48,979 bases of DNA from Candidatus Acidiferrales bacterium (GTDB taxonomy: Bacteria > Acidobacteriota > Terriglobia > Acidiferrales > DATBWB01): NCBI GenBank assembly GCA_036514995.1, contig DATBWB010000019.1, forward strand, positions 1 through 48,979, read 5' to 3'. The notes below the pieces were generated by a model. That model did not search any database. It was given only the letters and a program-made list of their open reading frames with translations, and was not told where the DNA came from. Position 1 is the stretch's first letter, and each line of letters starts with the position of its first letter. The translations under genes were made by a program, and so were the position numbers. Shown here piece by piece: positions 42,490 to 48,979 of this stretch.

Positions 42490-43434
42490 TTACCTCCAGA
42501 AAAACCTTCCATTCGCCAAAATTTCCGCTCCCGCCACCTGCGCGAGCATCCCATCTTCCCGCCACCGCACCTGCAAAACTCCGCCGAGAGTATGGACATC
42601 CACCTCTCTTTCCGTCCCGCGGGCAAGATGCGACGCCACCGCCGCCGCGCATGAGCCGGTGCCGGAAGACAGAGTCTTTCCCACGCCTCGCTCATAAAAT
42701 CGCACTTCGATTTCAGTCGGCGACTTCACCTTCACAAATTCGACATTCGTTCGTTGGGGAAAGAAAGGATGGCTTTCCAGTTCCTGGCCGAGCGCCATCC
42801 AGTCGATCATCTCGAAATCATCCACAAAAAGGACGCAGTGGGGGTTGCCAGTTGAAAGAACCGTGGCATGCACCACTTCATCTCCCACCGGAATGGCAAA
42901 ATCCAGAATCGGCCCGGCGGCCTGGCCCGCTCGCCGCAGCGAGCGCGAGGGGGCAAACGGGATCCGCTCCGGAGCGAAGATTGGTTTCCCCATCTCAGTG
43001 CGGAAGAGAAAACGACGCCCGCCACGCTCCAGCAGTTCGACTTTACGCGCCCCGGCCTTGGTGAGGACGAAAAGAGTCTCGGCGACTCTTTGGTGACGAT
43101 CCAGAAACCACGCTGCCGCACACCGCACTCCGTTGCCGGAGATTTCAGCCTCGGATCCGTCGGCATTGATGATGCGAATCGCCACTCGCGCCGCCCGCGC
43201 GGAAGGCCTCGGCCTGAAGCCCCGGTCTCGCGGCTCACGATGAACCACGCTCGCCCGCCCGGCACGCTCGCCGCGGCGAGCCAGGATGAGGCCGTCTGCG
43301 CCTACGCCAAAATGGCGATCGCAGATGGCCCTTGCCAGGGCGCCGGCGTGGCGCGCTGGAATGAGCCGGGCCTCCACCAGCAAGAAATCGTTGCCATGAG
43401 CCTGTGCTTTACTAAACGGGATCGAGCGTGGCAA
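42490..43434 (-). CDS. dapF: DapF-family protein with both catalytic cysteines replaced by serine
   Basis: 314 residues of the diaminopimelate epimerase family, recognisable by HGNDFLLVE (13-21), DRHFGVGADGL (39-49), NADGSEAEISGNGVRC (90-105), STGNPHCVL (194-202) and YERGVGKTLSSGTGSC (247-262). In DapF, Cys73 in CGNG and Cys217 in ACGSG form the two-base racemising pair. Aligning by motif, these positions are S99 and S257 here (both TCC codons). The neighbours C105 and C262 are kept but are not the catalytic ones. About 22 extra, arginine-rich residues lie before NADGSE (about 55-84). Start TTG 43434, just after the mgtC stop. It may be an epimerase with unusual chemistry or another enzyme. 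Confidence 0.85.
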   Translation of the reverse strand: MPRSIPFSKAQAHGNDFLLVEARLIPARHAGALARAICDRHFGVGADGLILARRGERAGRASVVHREPRDRGFRPRPSARAARVAIRIINADGSEAEISGNGVRCAAAWFLDRHQRVAETLFVLTKAGARKVELLERGGRRFLFRTEMGKPIFAPERIPFAPSRSLRRAGQAAGPILDFAIPVGDEVVHATVLSTGNPHCVLFVDDFEMIDWMALGQELESHPFFPQRTNVEFVKVKSPTEIEVRFYERGVGKTLSSGTGSCAAAVASHLARGTEREVDVHTLGGVLQVRWREDGMLAQVAGAEILANGRFFWR

Positions 43435-43437
43435 GGC

Positions 43438-44106
43438 TTAATCCTTCGCTGAACCTCGGGGTGAGCCCGGCTCGGACGTGGCTTCCATTCTCTCAATCTG
43501 CTTCATCAGTTCCCGATGCTGCGAGTCCGTGACATCAGCTTCAAACTCGACAACGTATTCCTTCCCCACTCGCTGCACCCGCAGGTTTTGCAAGGCGAGC
43601 TTGCGGCTTTCGAGCGTGGCGTTGATTCCGCTCATCCCTTCCTCGATGTTCTGACAGGTCACGTTGTAGCTCATGGTCTGGGTCTTCAGGTCGAAACGCC
43701 GCTCAAACCGCCCCAAAGCCCAGAGGGCAAACAAGAGAAAGAAGGTGGTGAAGATTCCGGTCAGGTACATGCCGCCGCCCACCGCCATCCCGATGCTGGC
43801 AATCACAAAGATCGTCGCCGCCGTGGTCAGGCCCACCACCGAACCCCGAGCATGAAGGATCGATCCCGCGCCGATGAAACCAATGCCCGGGATGAGTTGG
43901 GCGGCGATGCGAACCGGTTCGCCGCCAAATATCTTTGCCAGTTCGGCGGACAGGATCGTGAAAAGCGCTGAGCCCACGCAGATGAACATGTTCGTGCGCA
44001 GCCCGGCCGGCTTGCGGCGAATCTCGCGTTCCAGACCGATGATGCCTCCCAGGAAAGCCGCCAGCAAGATCCGCCCGGCGATCGAGAGCGTAAGATCAAT
44101 CCGCAT
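43438..44106 (-). CDS. MgtC/SapB family membrane protein
   Basis: 222 residues from the ATG at 44106, which follows GGGAGG; the open frame to 44403 overlaps the phosphorylase gene and is not protein-like. The N-terminal membrane part has the family core LLAAFLGGIIGLEREIRRKPAGLRTN and IPGIGFIGAGSILHARGSVVGLTTAATIFVIASIGMAVGGG, with four to five helices. The C-terminal ~80 residues are a soluble ACT-like domain (YNVTCQNIEEGMSGINATL, EYVVEFEADV). MgtC proteins adapt cells to low magnesium, and in pathogens act on the ATP synthase; here the role is unknown. Three bases separate it from the dapF-like start. Confidence 0.9.
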   Translation of the reverse strand: MRIDLTLSIAGRILLAAFLGGIIGLEREIRRKPAGLRTNMFICVGSALFTILSAELAKIFGGEPVRIAAQLIPGIGFIGAGSILHARGSVVGLTTAATIFVIASIGMAVGGGMYLTGIFTTFFLLFALWALGRFERRFDLKTQTMSYNVTCQNIEEGMSGINATLESRKLALQNLRVQRVGKEYVVEFEADVTDSQHRELMKQIERMEATSEPGSPRGSAKD

Positions 44107-44135
44107 ATTCGCCTCCCTGGAGGATAGCCCTCCGG

Positions 44136-45002
44136 CTACTTCAGATATTTCCCGAGGATCGGCTTGAGATTCCTTTTCGTCGCTGCCGGGATGAGCTTCC
44201 GGTCGGTAATGATGGCATGGGCGAGCGCCGAGCCGCACTTGCAATGCCGCTCCCTGCTGATGCTGCCCACGGCCTCGCGGATGACTTTCTTCACATTCTC
44301 GATGTTCCGGGAAAGGTATTCCATGACCTGCTCGCCCGTCACCGCATCGTGCCCCGGATGCCAACAATCGTAATCGGTGACCATGGCGCAGGTGGCGTAG
44401 CAAATTTCAGCTTCGCGCGCCAGCTTCGCTTCCTGGAGATTGGTCATGCCAATCACGTCAAAACCAAACTTTCGGTTCACCTCGGCTTCCGCCTTGGTGG
44501 AAAACATGGGACCTTCCATGCAGACATAAGTGCCGCCGCGGTGCACCTTGACCCCCGCCCTCGAGCACGCCCTGGCCAGCCATGCCGCGAGTTCCGGACA
44601 GATGGGATCGGAAAAACTGGTATGCGCGACGACGCCCTTCCCGAAAAAAGTGGAAATACGGCCCCGCGTGCGGTCAAAAAACTGGTCCGGCACGCAGAAA
44701 TCGGTCGGCGCAAGTTCTTCTTTGAGCGATCCCACCGCGCTGACCGACAGGAGGCGCTCTACCCCAAGCAACTTGAAGGCATAGATATTCGCACGGAAAT
44801 TCAATTCCGAAGGCAGAATGCGATGCCCCCGGCCATGACGAGCCAAAAAGGCCACCCGCTTCCCTTCCAGCGTTCCGATCAAGAATGCGTCGGAAGGTTT
44901 TCCAAAGGGCGTGCTCACTCGCTTCTCCCGAACGTGGGTCAGCCCCTCCATGGCATAGAGTCCGCTCCCGCCGATGATCCCCACATGGATTTTTTGAGCC
45001 AC
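44136..45002 (-). CDS. mtnP: S-methyl-5'-thioadenosine phosphorylase
   Basis: 288 residues from the GTG at 45002, which has GGGAGG five bases ahead; an ATG at 45017 is in frame but lacks a clear ribosome site. It splits 5'-methylthioadenosine with phosphate into adenine and 5-methylthioribose-1-phosphate in methionine salvage. Motifs: GIIGGSGLY, ARHGRGH, SVSAVGSLKEE, MEGPMFSTKAE, and GMTNLQEAKLAREAEICYATCAMVTDYDCW, where TDYDCW carries the two Asp residues that select 6-aminopurines, as in MTAP and not in inosine/guanosine PNPs (with N). The N-terminal 5 residues depend on the start used. Confidence 0.92.
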   Translation of the reverse strand: MAQKIHVGIIGGSGLYAMEGLTHVREKRVSTPFGKPSDAFLIGTLEGKRVAFLARHGRGHRILPSELNFRANIYAFKLLGVERLLSVSAVGSLKEELAPTDFCVPDQFFDRTRGRISTFFGKGVVAHTSFSDPICPELAAWLARACSRAGVKVHRGGTYVCMEGPMFSTKAEAEVNRKFGFDVIGMTNLQEAKLAREAEICYATCAMVTDYDCWHPGHDAVTGEQVMEYLSRNIENVKKVIREAVGSISRERHCKCGSALAHAIITDRKLIPAATKRNLKPILGKYLK

Positions 45003-45027
45003 CGCTGCCTCCCGCATGGCACCTTGT

Positions 45028-45882
45028 CTATTTCATCGCCCAAGCTTCCGGGACCGCCACCGCTTCTACGCGACCTTCCCTCTCGCGCAAGTAGGCCGCC
45101 GGGGTATTCGGGTCATGCACAAAAAAACAGAGCCAATCGCCCTTCACCGCCTCCGGTATCCATTTTTGTTTCTGTTGGAGTGTCTTCAAGGGATAGAGGT
45201 CAAAGCTCATGATCCATGGATAGGACAAGTGGGCGGTGGAAGGAACATTGTCGGAGAAGAAGAAGGCGGTCTTCCCGCCGGAGGTGATCCTCAGGGCCAT
45301 CAAGTCGGCGGTGTGGCCGGGGGTGCGAATAAGCTCAATCCCCGGCGCGATTTCCCGGTCGCCCTCGAGGAGTTGGAACTGACCGGCTGCCATGACCGCC
45401 TCAAAGGTATCGCTCAGGTAGCTCCCGCGATCCCTCTCCGTCGGCAGGCGCGCGTGGGAGAGCTCATCGCGGTGCGTAAAGTAGCGCGCGTGGGGAAACA
45501 TCGGCGCCAATTTCCCGGCGCTGTCCGTTCTTACGTTCCAGCCGGAGTGGTCAAAATGAAGGTGGGTGTTGACGACGATGTGGATATCCTCTGGCTGAAG
45601 ACCCATCCGGGCAAGCTTTTCCGGCAGCCGGCCGCTCCGGGCGAAGCCGTAAATCTCACGCTGCCTGTCCGTCCAGCGATCCCCGGCGCCCGTTTCCACC
45701 AGAATCCAGGTATCGCCCGTATGAATCAGCAGGCAATTCACAGCCAGACGAACCCGATTCAAAGCATCGGGTGGAAATTTCTTCTCCCAGAGGACACGCG
45801 GCACAATGCCGAAAAACTGGCCGCCATCCAAACACCAGGTGCCGTCGGAGATGACAAACAACTCGAGGTTGCCAAATTTCAT
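45028..45882 (-). CDS. MBL-fold metallohydrolase
   Basis: 284 residues. The zinc site motif THLHFDHSG (about 110-118) with further metal ligands PHARYFTHRDE, TPGHTADLMAL and FSDNVPSTAHL gives the metallo-beta-lactamase fold of the AHL lactonase/N-acyl type subgroup. Many of these hydrolyse lactones or glyoxalase-like thioesters; the substrate cannot be told. Its ATG overlaps the stop of the methylmalonyl-CoA epimerase (ATGA), so the two are coupled, and the mtnP gene follows closely. Confidence 0.88.
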   Translation of the reverse strand: MKFGNLELFVISDGTWCLDGGQFFGIVPRVLWEKKFPPDALNRVRLAVNCLLIHTGDTWILVETGAGDRWTDRQREIYGFARSGRLPEKLARMGLQPEDIHIVVNTHLHFDHSGWNVRTDSAGKLAPMFPHARYFTHRDELSHARLPTERDRGSYLSDTFEAVMAAGQFQLLEGDREIAPGIELIRTPGHTADLMALRITSGGKTAFFFSDNVPSTAHLSYPWIMSFDLYPLKTLQQKQKWIPEAVKGDWLCFFVHDPNTPAAYLREREGRVEAVAVPEAWAMK

Positions 45883-46280
45883 TTTGGTTTTGCTTCAACC
45901 AGCTCCACCAGAACGCCGCCGGTGCTCGAGGGATGAACAAAGACATAGCGATGGCCGCCTGCTCCCTCCTGCACCCGGGGCGTCACCAGGCGCACGCCGG
46001 CCGCCAGGAGTTCCCCGGCGCGCTTTTCGAGATGCTCTATCTCGACAGCAATGTGGTGGAGGCCTTCGCCGTGCTCTTCCAAGAACCGGGCAATCACCGA
46101 ATCTCCGGAAGTGCCCTCCAGCAACTCAACACGGGTGTCGCCGAGCGGCAACATGGCCACGCGCACCTTCTCCTGCGGAATATTCTCAAAACCCTCGAGG
46201 GGAATCCCCAGGGTCTCTTGATAAAACTTCAAAGCCGCGTTGAGCGACCGCACGGCAATCCCGACATGGTCGAGCTTCAT
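45879..46280 (-). CDS. mce: methylmalonyl-CoA epimerase
   Basis: 133 residues, normal for this vicinal-oxygen-chelate enzyme. It converts (S)- to (R)-methylmalonyl-CoA in the propionyl-CoA pathway. Metal ligands are visible as H5 (LDHVGIAV), H76 (LHHIAVEI) and E127 (VLVELVE), plus VAMLPLGDTRVELLEGT, typical of the Mce family. Neighbouring MeaB and an acyl-CoA dehydrogenase support the assignment. The mutase subunits themselves are not in this window. Confidence 0.93.
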   Translation of the reverse strand: MKLDHVGIAVRSLNAALKFYQETLGIPLEGFENIPQEKVRVAMLPLGDTRVELLEGTSGDSVIARFLEEHGEGLHHIAVEIEHLEKRAGELLAAGVRLVTPRVQEGAGGHRYVFVHPSSTGGVLVELVEAKPK

Positions 46281-46309
46281 GGTCCTCCAGTGTCCTTCAG
46301 GGTGAATCC

Positions 46310-47293
46310 TTAGCGTTGTTGGCTCAGGCCAACCTGGCGCAGGATTTCCTCAATGATGCTGTAAGGGTCGCGCTCCCGGCGGGCCACCGCGTCGGCGTAA
46401 GCCAGCAGCCGCTTTTCGCCAATCTGCTCTTCCAGCACCCGCTCCACCAGGCGCTCTCGGGCCATCTCCATCAGCCGCTGCCGCCAACGCTCTCTTTGCC
46501 GCGTATCGCGCCGGGCTGGCGATGCAAAGTGAGCCCGATAGCCCTCGATCGAAGCGGCCAGCTCCTCCACCCCCTTGTTTTCCGTCGCCACCGTCGGCAC
46601 CACCGGCGGTGTCCAACCCTCGCGCGTTCCGGCAAACGACAGCATTGCCCTGATCTGTTGCTCCAGCCGGGCGGCGTTTGGCAAGTCGGCTTTGTTGATG
46701 ACAAAGATGTCGCTGATCTCCATCAACCCAGCCTTGAGTGTCTGAACATCGTCGCCCATTCCCGGCACCATCAAGACGAGCGTGCAGTCGGCCAGCCGGA
46801 CGATCTCTACTTCATCCTGACCTACCCCGACCGTCTCAATCAGGATTACGTCCTTGCCGGCCGCTTCCAGGATCAAAGCGACATCCGCCGATGTCCGCGC
46901 CAGGCCGCCCAGGTAGCCGCGCGTCGCCATGGAGCGGATATAGATACCGGCGTCGGTCGAGTGTCGCTGCATGCGGATGCGATCGCCCAGGATGGCGCCG
47001 CCCGTGAAGGGGCTGCTCGCGTCCACCGCAATGATGCCAACGCGCCTGCCTTGTTTGCGGTACGCCGCCGCCAGGCGGTCCACCAGCGAACTCTTCCCTG
47101 TCCCCGGCGAACCGGTAACCCCGATCAGATAGCCCTTTCCGGTGTGAGGAAACAACTGCCGGAGAATCTCTAGCGCTTCCGGTTCGCCGTTTTCGACGGC
47201 GCTGATGGCGCGAGAAATGGCGCGCATTTCGCCGGAACGGATTTGCTCCACCCAATCCTGGATTTGTAAGGTAGGCGCCTCGGATGAGTCCAT
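46310..47293 (-). CDS. meaB: methylmalonyl-CoA mutase-associated GTPase MeaB
   Basis: 327 residues. P-loop GSPGTGKSSLVD (about 61-72), DASSPFTGGAILGDRIRM switch region, ETVGVGQDEVEIVRLADCTLVLMVPG and the NKAD guanine-binding motif are all typical of the ArgK/MeaB G3E family. It protects and loads adenosylcobalamin-dependent methylmalonyl-CoA mutase. A C-terminal dimerisation arm (RERWRQRLMEMARERLVERV) is present. It follows the acyl-CoA dehydrogenase by 15 bases and precedes mce by 29, forming a clear operon. Confidence 0.95.
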   Translation of the reverse strand: MDSSEAPTLQIQDWVEQIRSGEMRAISRAISAVENGEPEALEILRQLFPHTGKGYLIGVTGSPGTGKSSLVDRLAAAYRKQGRRVGIIAVDASSPFTGGAILGDRIRMQRHSTDAGIYIRSMATRGYLGGLARTSADVALILEAAGKDVILIETVGVGQDEVEIVRLADCTLVLMVPGMGDDVQTLKAGLMEISDIFVINKADLPNAARLEQQIRAMLSFAGTREGWTPPVVPTVATENKGVEELAASIEGYRAHFASPARRDTRQRERWRQRLMEMARERLVERVLEEQIGEKRLLAYADAVARRERDPYSIIEEILRQVGLSQQR

Positions 47294-47308
47294 AGGCTCC
47301 GTCCGGCC

Positions 47309-48454
47309 TCAGACTTTGCCGAGCAATTGCCGGGCGATGATCAGCCGCTGAATCTCGCTCGTTCCCTCGCCGATGGTCGTCAACTTGACGTCGCGGTAGA
47401 ACTTTTCGGCAGGGTAATCCTTCACGAAACCATAGCCGCCATGCACCTGAACCGCTTCGCTCGTCACCCGGCAGGCCATTTCGCCGGCAAAGAGCTTGGC
47501 CGTGCAAGATTCGAGCGTATGTTTGGCGCCCCGGTCGGCAAGGCAGGCCGCCTGGAACGTCAGCGCTCGCCCGGCTTGAATCTCCGATTCCATGTCGGCA
47601 AGCTTCCACTGAATAGCCTGATACTCGGCGATCGGCTTGCCAAACTGCTTGCGCTGCTTGGCGTATTTGACGGAAGCTTCAAATGCTCCCTGGGCCAATC
47701 CCACCGCCAGCGCGGCAATCGAGATGCGGCCGCCGTCGAGGATGGCCAGGCTGTTCAAAAAACCTGCGCCTTCCGCGCCCAGCAAATTTTCCCCGGGTAT
47801 CCGGCAATCGGTGAAAATCACCTCGGAGGTTGCCGAGGCGCGCATCCCCAGTTTGTTTTCTTTTTTTCCCAGCTTGAAGCCCGCCGCATTCGTCTCGATG
47901 ACAAACGCAGAAATGCCGTGATGGCCCTTCGCTTTGTCCGTCATTGCCATCGCCACGCAAATGTCGGCGTGGTGACCATTGGTCGTGAACGTTTTCGACC
48001 CGTTCAGCACCCAGGCACCTTCGTGCTTGACCGCCGTGGTGCGCGTGCCACCGGCATCGGAGCCCGCTTCCGGCTCGGTGAGGCTCCAGCAGCCCAGCTT
48101 TTTGCCTTGCGCCAGCGGAACCACATACTTCCGTTTTTGTTCCTCGGTGCCGAATTGGAAGATGTGATGGGTGCAGAGCGAGTTGTGCGCCGCAACGCTC
48201 AATGCGATCGAGGGATCAACCCGCGCCAGCTCTTCGATGACGATCGCGTATTCGACATGGCCCATCCCGGCGCCGCCATACTCTTCCGGGAAGATAACGC
48301 CCATCAGCCCCATCTCGGCCAACTTGGGGATCAGCCCCATGGGAAAGTGGGAAGCTTCGTCCCACTCCATCACGTGCGGCCGGATTTCAGCTTCCGCGAA
48401 CCGGCGAACGCTTTTTTGAAGCTGCTTCTGTTCGTCGGAAAGTTCAAAATCCAT
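47309..48454 (-). CDS. acyl-CoA dehydrogenase
   Basis: 381 residues from the ATG at 48454; the open frame continues to 48703 but is not protein-like. Three-domain FAD enzyme: an N-terminal helical domain ([23 protein letters not shown]), a middle beta domain with [14 protein letters not shown] and [13 protein letters not shown], and a C-terminal domain with [21 protein letters not shown] and the [10 protein letters not shown] block, whose Glu is the catalytic base of short/medium-chain and butyryl-type enzymes. It forms 2-enoyl-CoA from a saturated acyl-CoA. With MeaB and Mce, branched-chain amino acid or propionate-producing fatty acid breakdown is likely. Confidence 0.93.
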   Translation of the reverse strand: MDFELSDEQKQLQKSVRRFAEAEIRPHVMEWDEASHFPMGLIPKLAEMGLMGVIFPEEYGGAGMGHVEYAIVIEELARVDPSIALSVAAHNSLCTHHIFQFGTEEQKRKYVVPLAQGKKLGCWSLTEPEAGSDAGGTRTTAVKHEGAWVLNGSKTFTTNGHHADICVAMAMTDKAKGHHGISAFVIETNAAGFKLGKKENKLGMRASATSEVIFTDCRIPGENLLGAEGAGFLNSLAILDGGRISIAALAVGLAQGAFEASVKYAKQRKQFGKPIAEYQAIQWKLADMESEIQAGRALTFQAACLADRGAKHTLESCTAKLFAGEMACRVTSEAVQVHGGYGFVKDYPAEKFYRDVKLTTIGEGTSEIQRLIIARQLLGKV

Positions 48455-48650
48455 TTTCTTTTCCTCAGCGGGCAATACTCGCGGCGCACCCAAACTTTTT
48501 ATATCACGCGCGGCAGGCATGAGCAACCGATAGTGGCGGAGCCGGCGCCAATCAACCTGCCGCTCGGCACCAAGGTCGCCTCCAGCCTCTTCCCAAACGC
48601 AATGTTTTCGGCGAGAATGCCTATCCGGAGTTTTCGGAAGGGGGGAATGC

Positions 48651-48979
48651 ATGGTTCCAAGATGGCCGACAGTCATCCTGCTTGTGCTCGTGACTGGCGC
48701 CACCTTGCCGGGGTTTGCCCGGAGCGGTCAGGCCACTGAAACTCAGCATCCTTCCGAGTTCAGCCGGGCCAGCGAGGCAGCGGAGCAATTCATTCGCGTT
48801 CTGTTTGACGTTCCGGCTGTCATGCGGGTGGAGATCAAAAATTTGAAGTCCGGCGGCCCGCCCGGGTTCCTGCGCGGCAAGCTGGAAATTGGTTCGGCTG
48901 GTCGGGTCCAGTCATTCACGGTGCATCTTTCCACCGACGGCCGGTGGCTTATTCTTGACCGCCTCTATGACATGACCAA
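48651..48979 (+). CDS. N-terminus of a secreted protein, open at the window edge
   Basis: The ATG at 48651 follows GGAAGGGGGG, and the frame stays open for 109 codons to the right edge, so the gene is partial. The first 20 residues ([22 protein letters not shown]) form a signal peptide. The mature part ([61 protein letters not shown]) resembles the N-terminal domain of periplasmic DsbA/DsbC-like thioredoxin proteins of acidobacteria, but the thioredoxin part would lie beyond the window. Function provisional. Confidence 0.65.
   Translation, partial: MVPRWPTVILLVLVTGATLPGFARSGQATETQHPSEFSRASEAAEQFIRVLFDVPAVMRVEIKNLKSGGPPGFLRGKLEIGSAGRVQSFTVHLSTDGRWLILDRLYDMT

Noticed and set aside
44107-44403. 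Longer N-terminus for the MgtC protein
   Set aside because: The added 99 residues overlap the phosphorylase gene and are not membrane-like; GGGAGG precedes the ATG at 44106.
47327-48739. 470-codon open frame opposite the acyl-CoA dehydrogenase
   Set aside because: Antisense shadow of a complete enzyme; no ribosome site or domain.
1-48979. CRISPR arrays, phage genes or transposases
   Set aside because: No regularly spaced repeats with unique spacers, and none of the protein sequences resembles Cas, phage structural or transposase proteins.

Overview
The window is about 49 kb of GC-rich bacterial chromosome, densely coded on both strands, with many TTG/GTG starts preceded by good Shine-Dalgarno sequences. 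The gene content suggests an Acidobacteriota-like or related environmental heterotroph: separate RocA-type P5C dehydrogenase and proline dehydrogenase, a MeaB/methylmalonyl-CoA epimerase/acyl-CoA dehydrogenase run, an Ada-like small secreted protein, a DUF6982-like protein, CHAT-TPR and S8 peptidases, and hairpin-rich intergenic repeats. This assignment is inference; no rRNA or marker gene fixes it. There is one tRNA (Gly-GCC) and no CRISPR array, phage or recognisable transposase.

Layout. 0.4-4 kb: PilZ protein, RRM RNA-binding protein, two small secreted proteins and a CPBP membrane protease broken at a G7 tract. 4.1-8.4 kb: proline catabolism (P5C dehydrogenase divergent from a universal stress protein and proline dehydrogenase) and a beta-hydroxyacid dehydrogenase. 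8.5-11.7 kb: palindromic repeat elements, small conserved proteins, a YihY-type membrane protein and a class III aminotransferase. 11.7-19.2 kb: a minus-strand run with a cholesterol-oxidase-like GMC oxidoreductase, a separately encoded partner protein, a membrane metallophosphoesterase and several unknown proteins. 19.2-24.4 kb: a semialdehyde dehydrogenase preceded by two copies of a palindrome, zinc-ribbon membrane protein, tRNA-Gly, NicO-type metal transporter, hemerythrin and a DUF6982-like protein.

24.5-32.5 kb is the most unusual part. A plus-strand operon encodes an ECF-like sigma factor, a 942-residue TPR-CHAT caspase-like protease, a protein with an anti-sigma-type zinc motif and a carboxypeptidase-regulatory-like domain, a secreted S8 subtilase carrying four identical copies of the octapeptide QSTVALLD written in different synonymous codons, and an HD-GYP protein. 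Divergent from it is a collapsed paralogous locus: a sigma factor lacking region 4 runs straight into the prodomain of a second S8 peptidase, as if the middle genes had been deleted. I read the intact operon as a candidate sigma/protease signalling cascade; its function is not known to me.

32.7-40.3 kb: YdjM-like membrane protein, an oligopeptide-type ABC importer (binding protein and two permeases, no ATPases) and an mntR-mntH manganese module with two overlapping operator palindromes, in which MntH carries a C-terminal universal-stress domain. 40.4-49 kb: a methyltransferase, then a long minus-strand run (acyl-CoA dehydrogenase, MeaB, methylmalonyl-CoA epimerase, MBL hydrolase, MTA phosphorylase, MgtC, a DapF homologue with both catalytic cysteines replaced by serine, a lone Lrp-type ligand-binding domain, an unknown protein), and the start of a secreted protein cut by the window edge.
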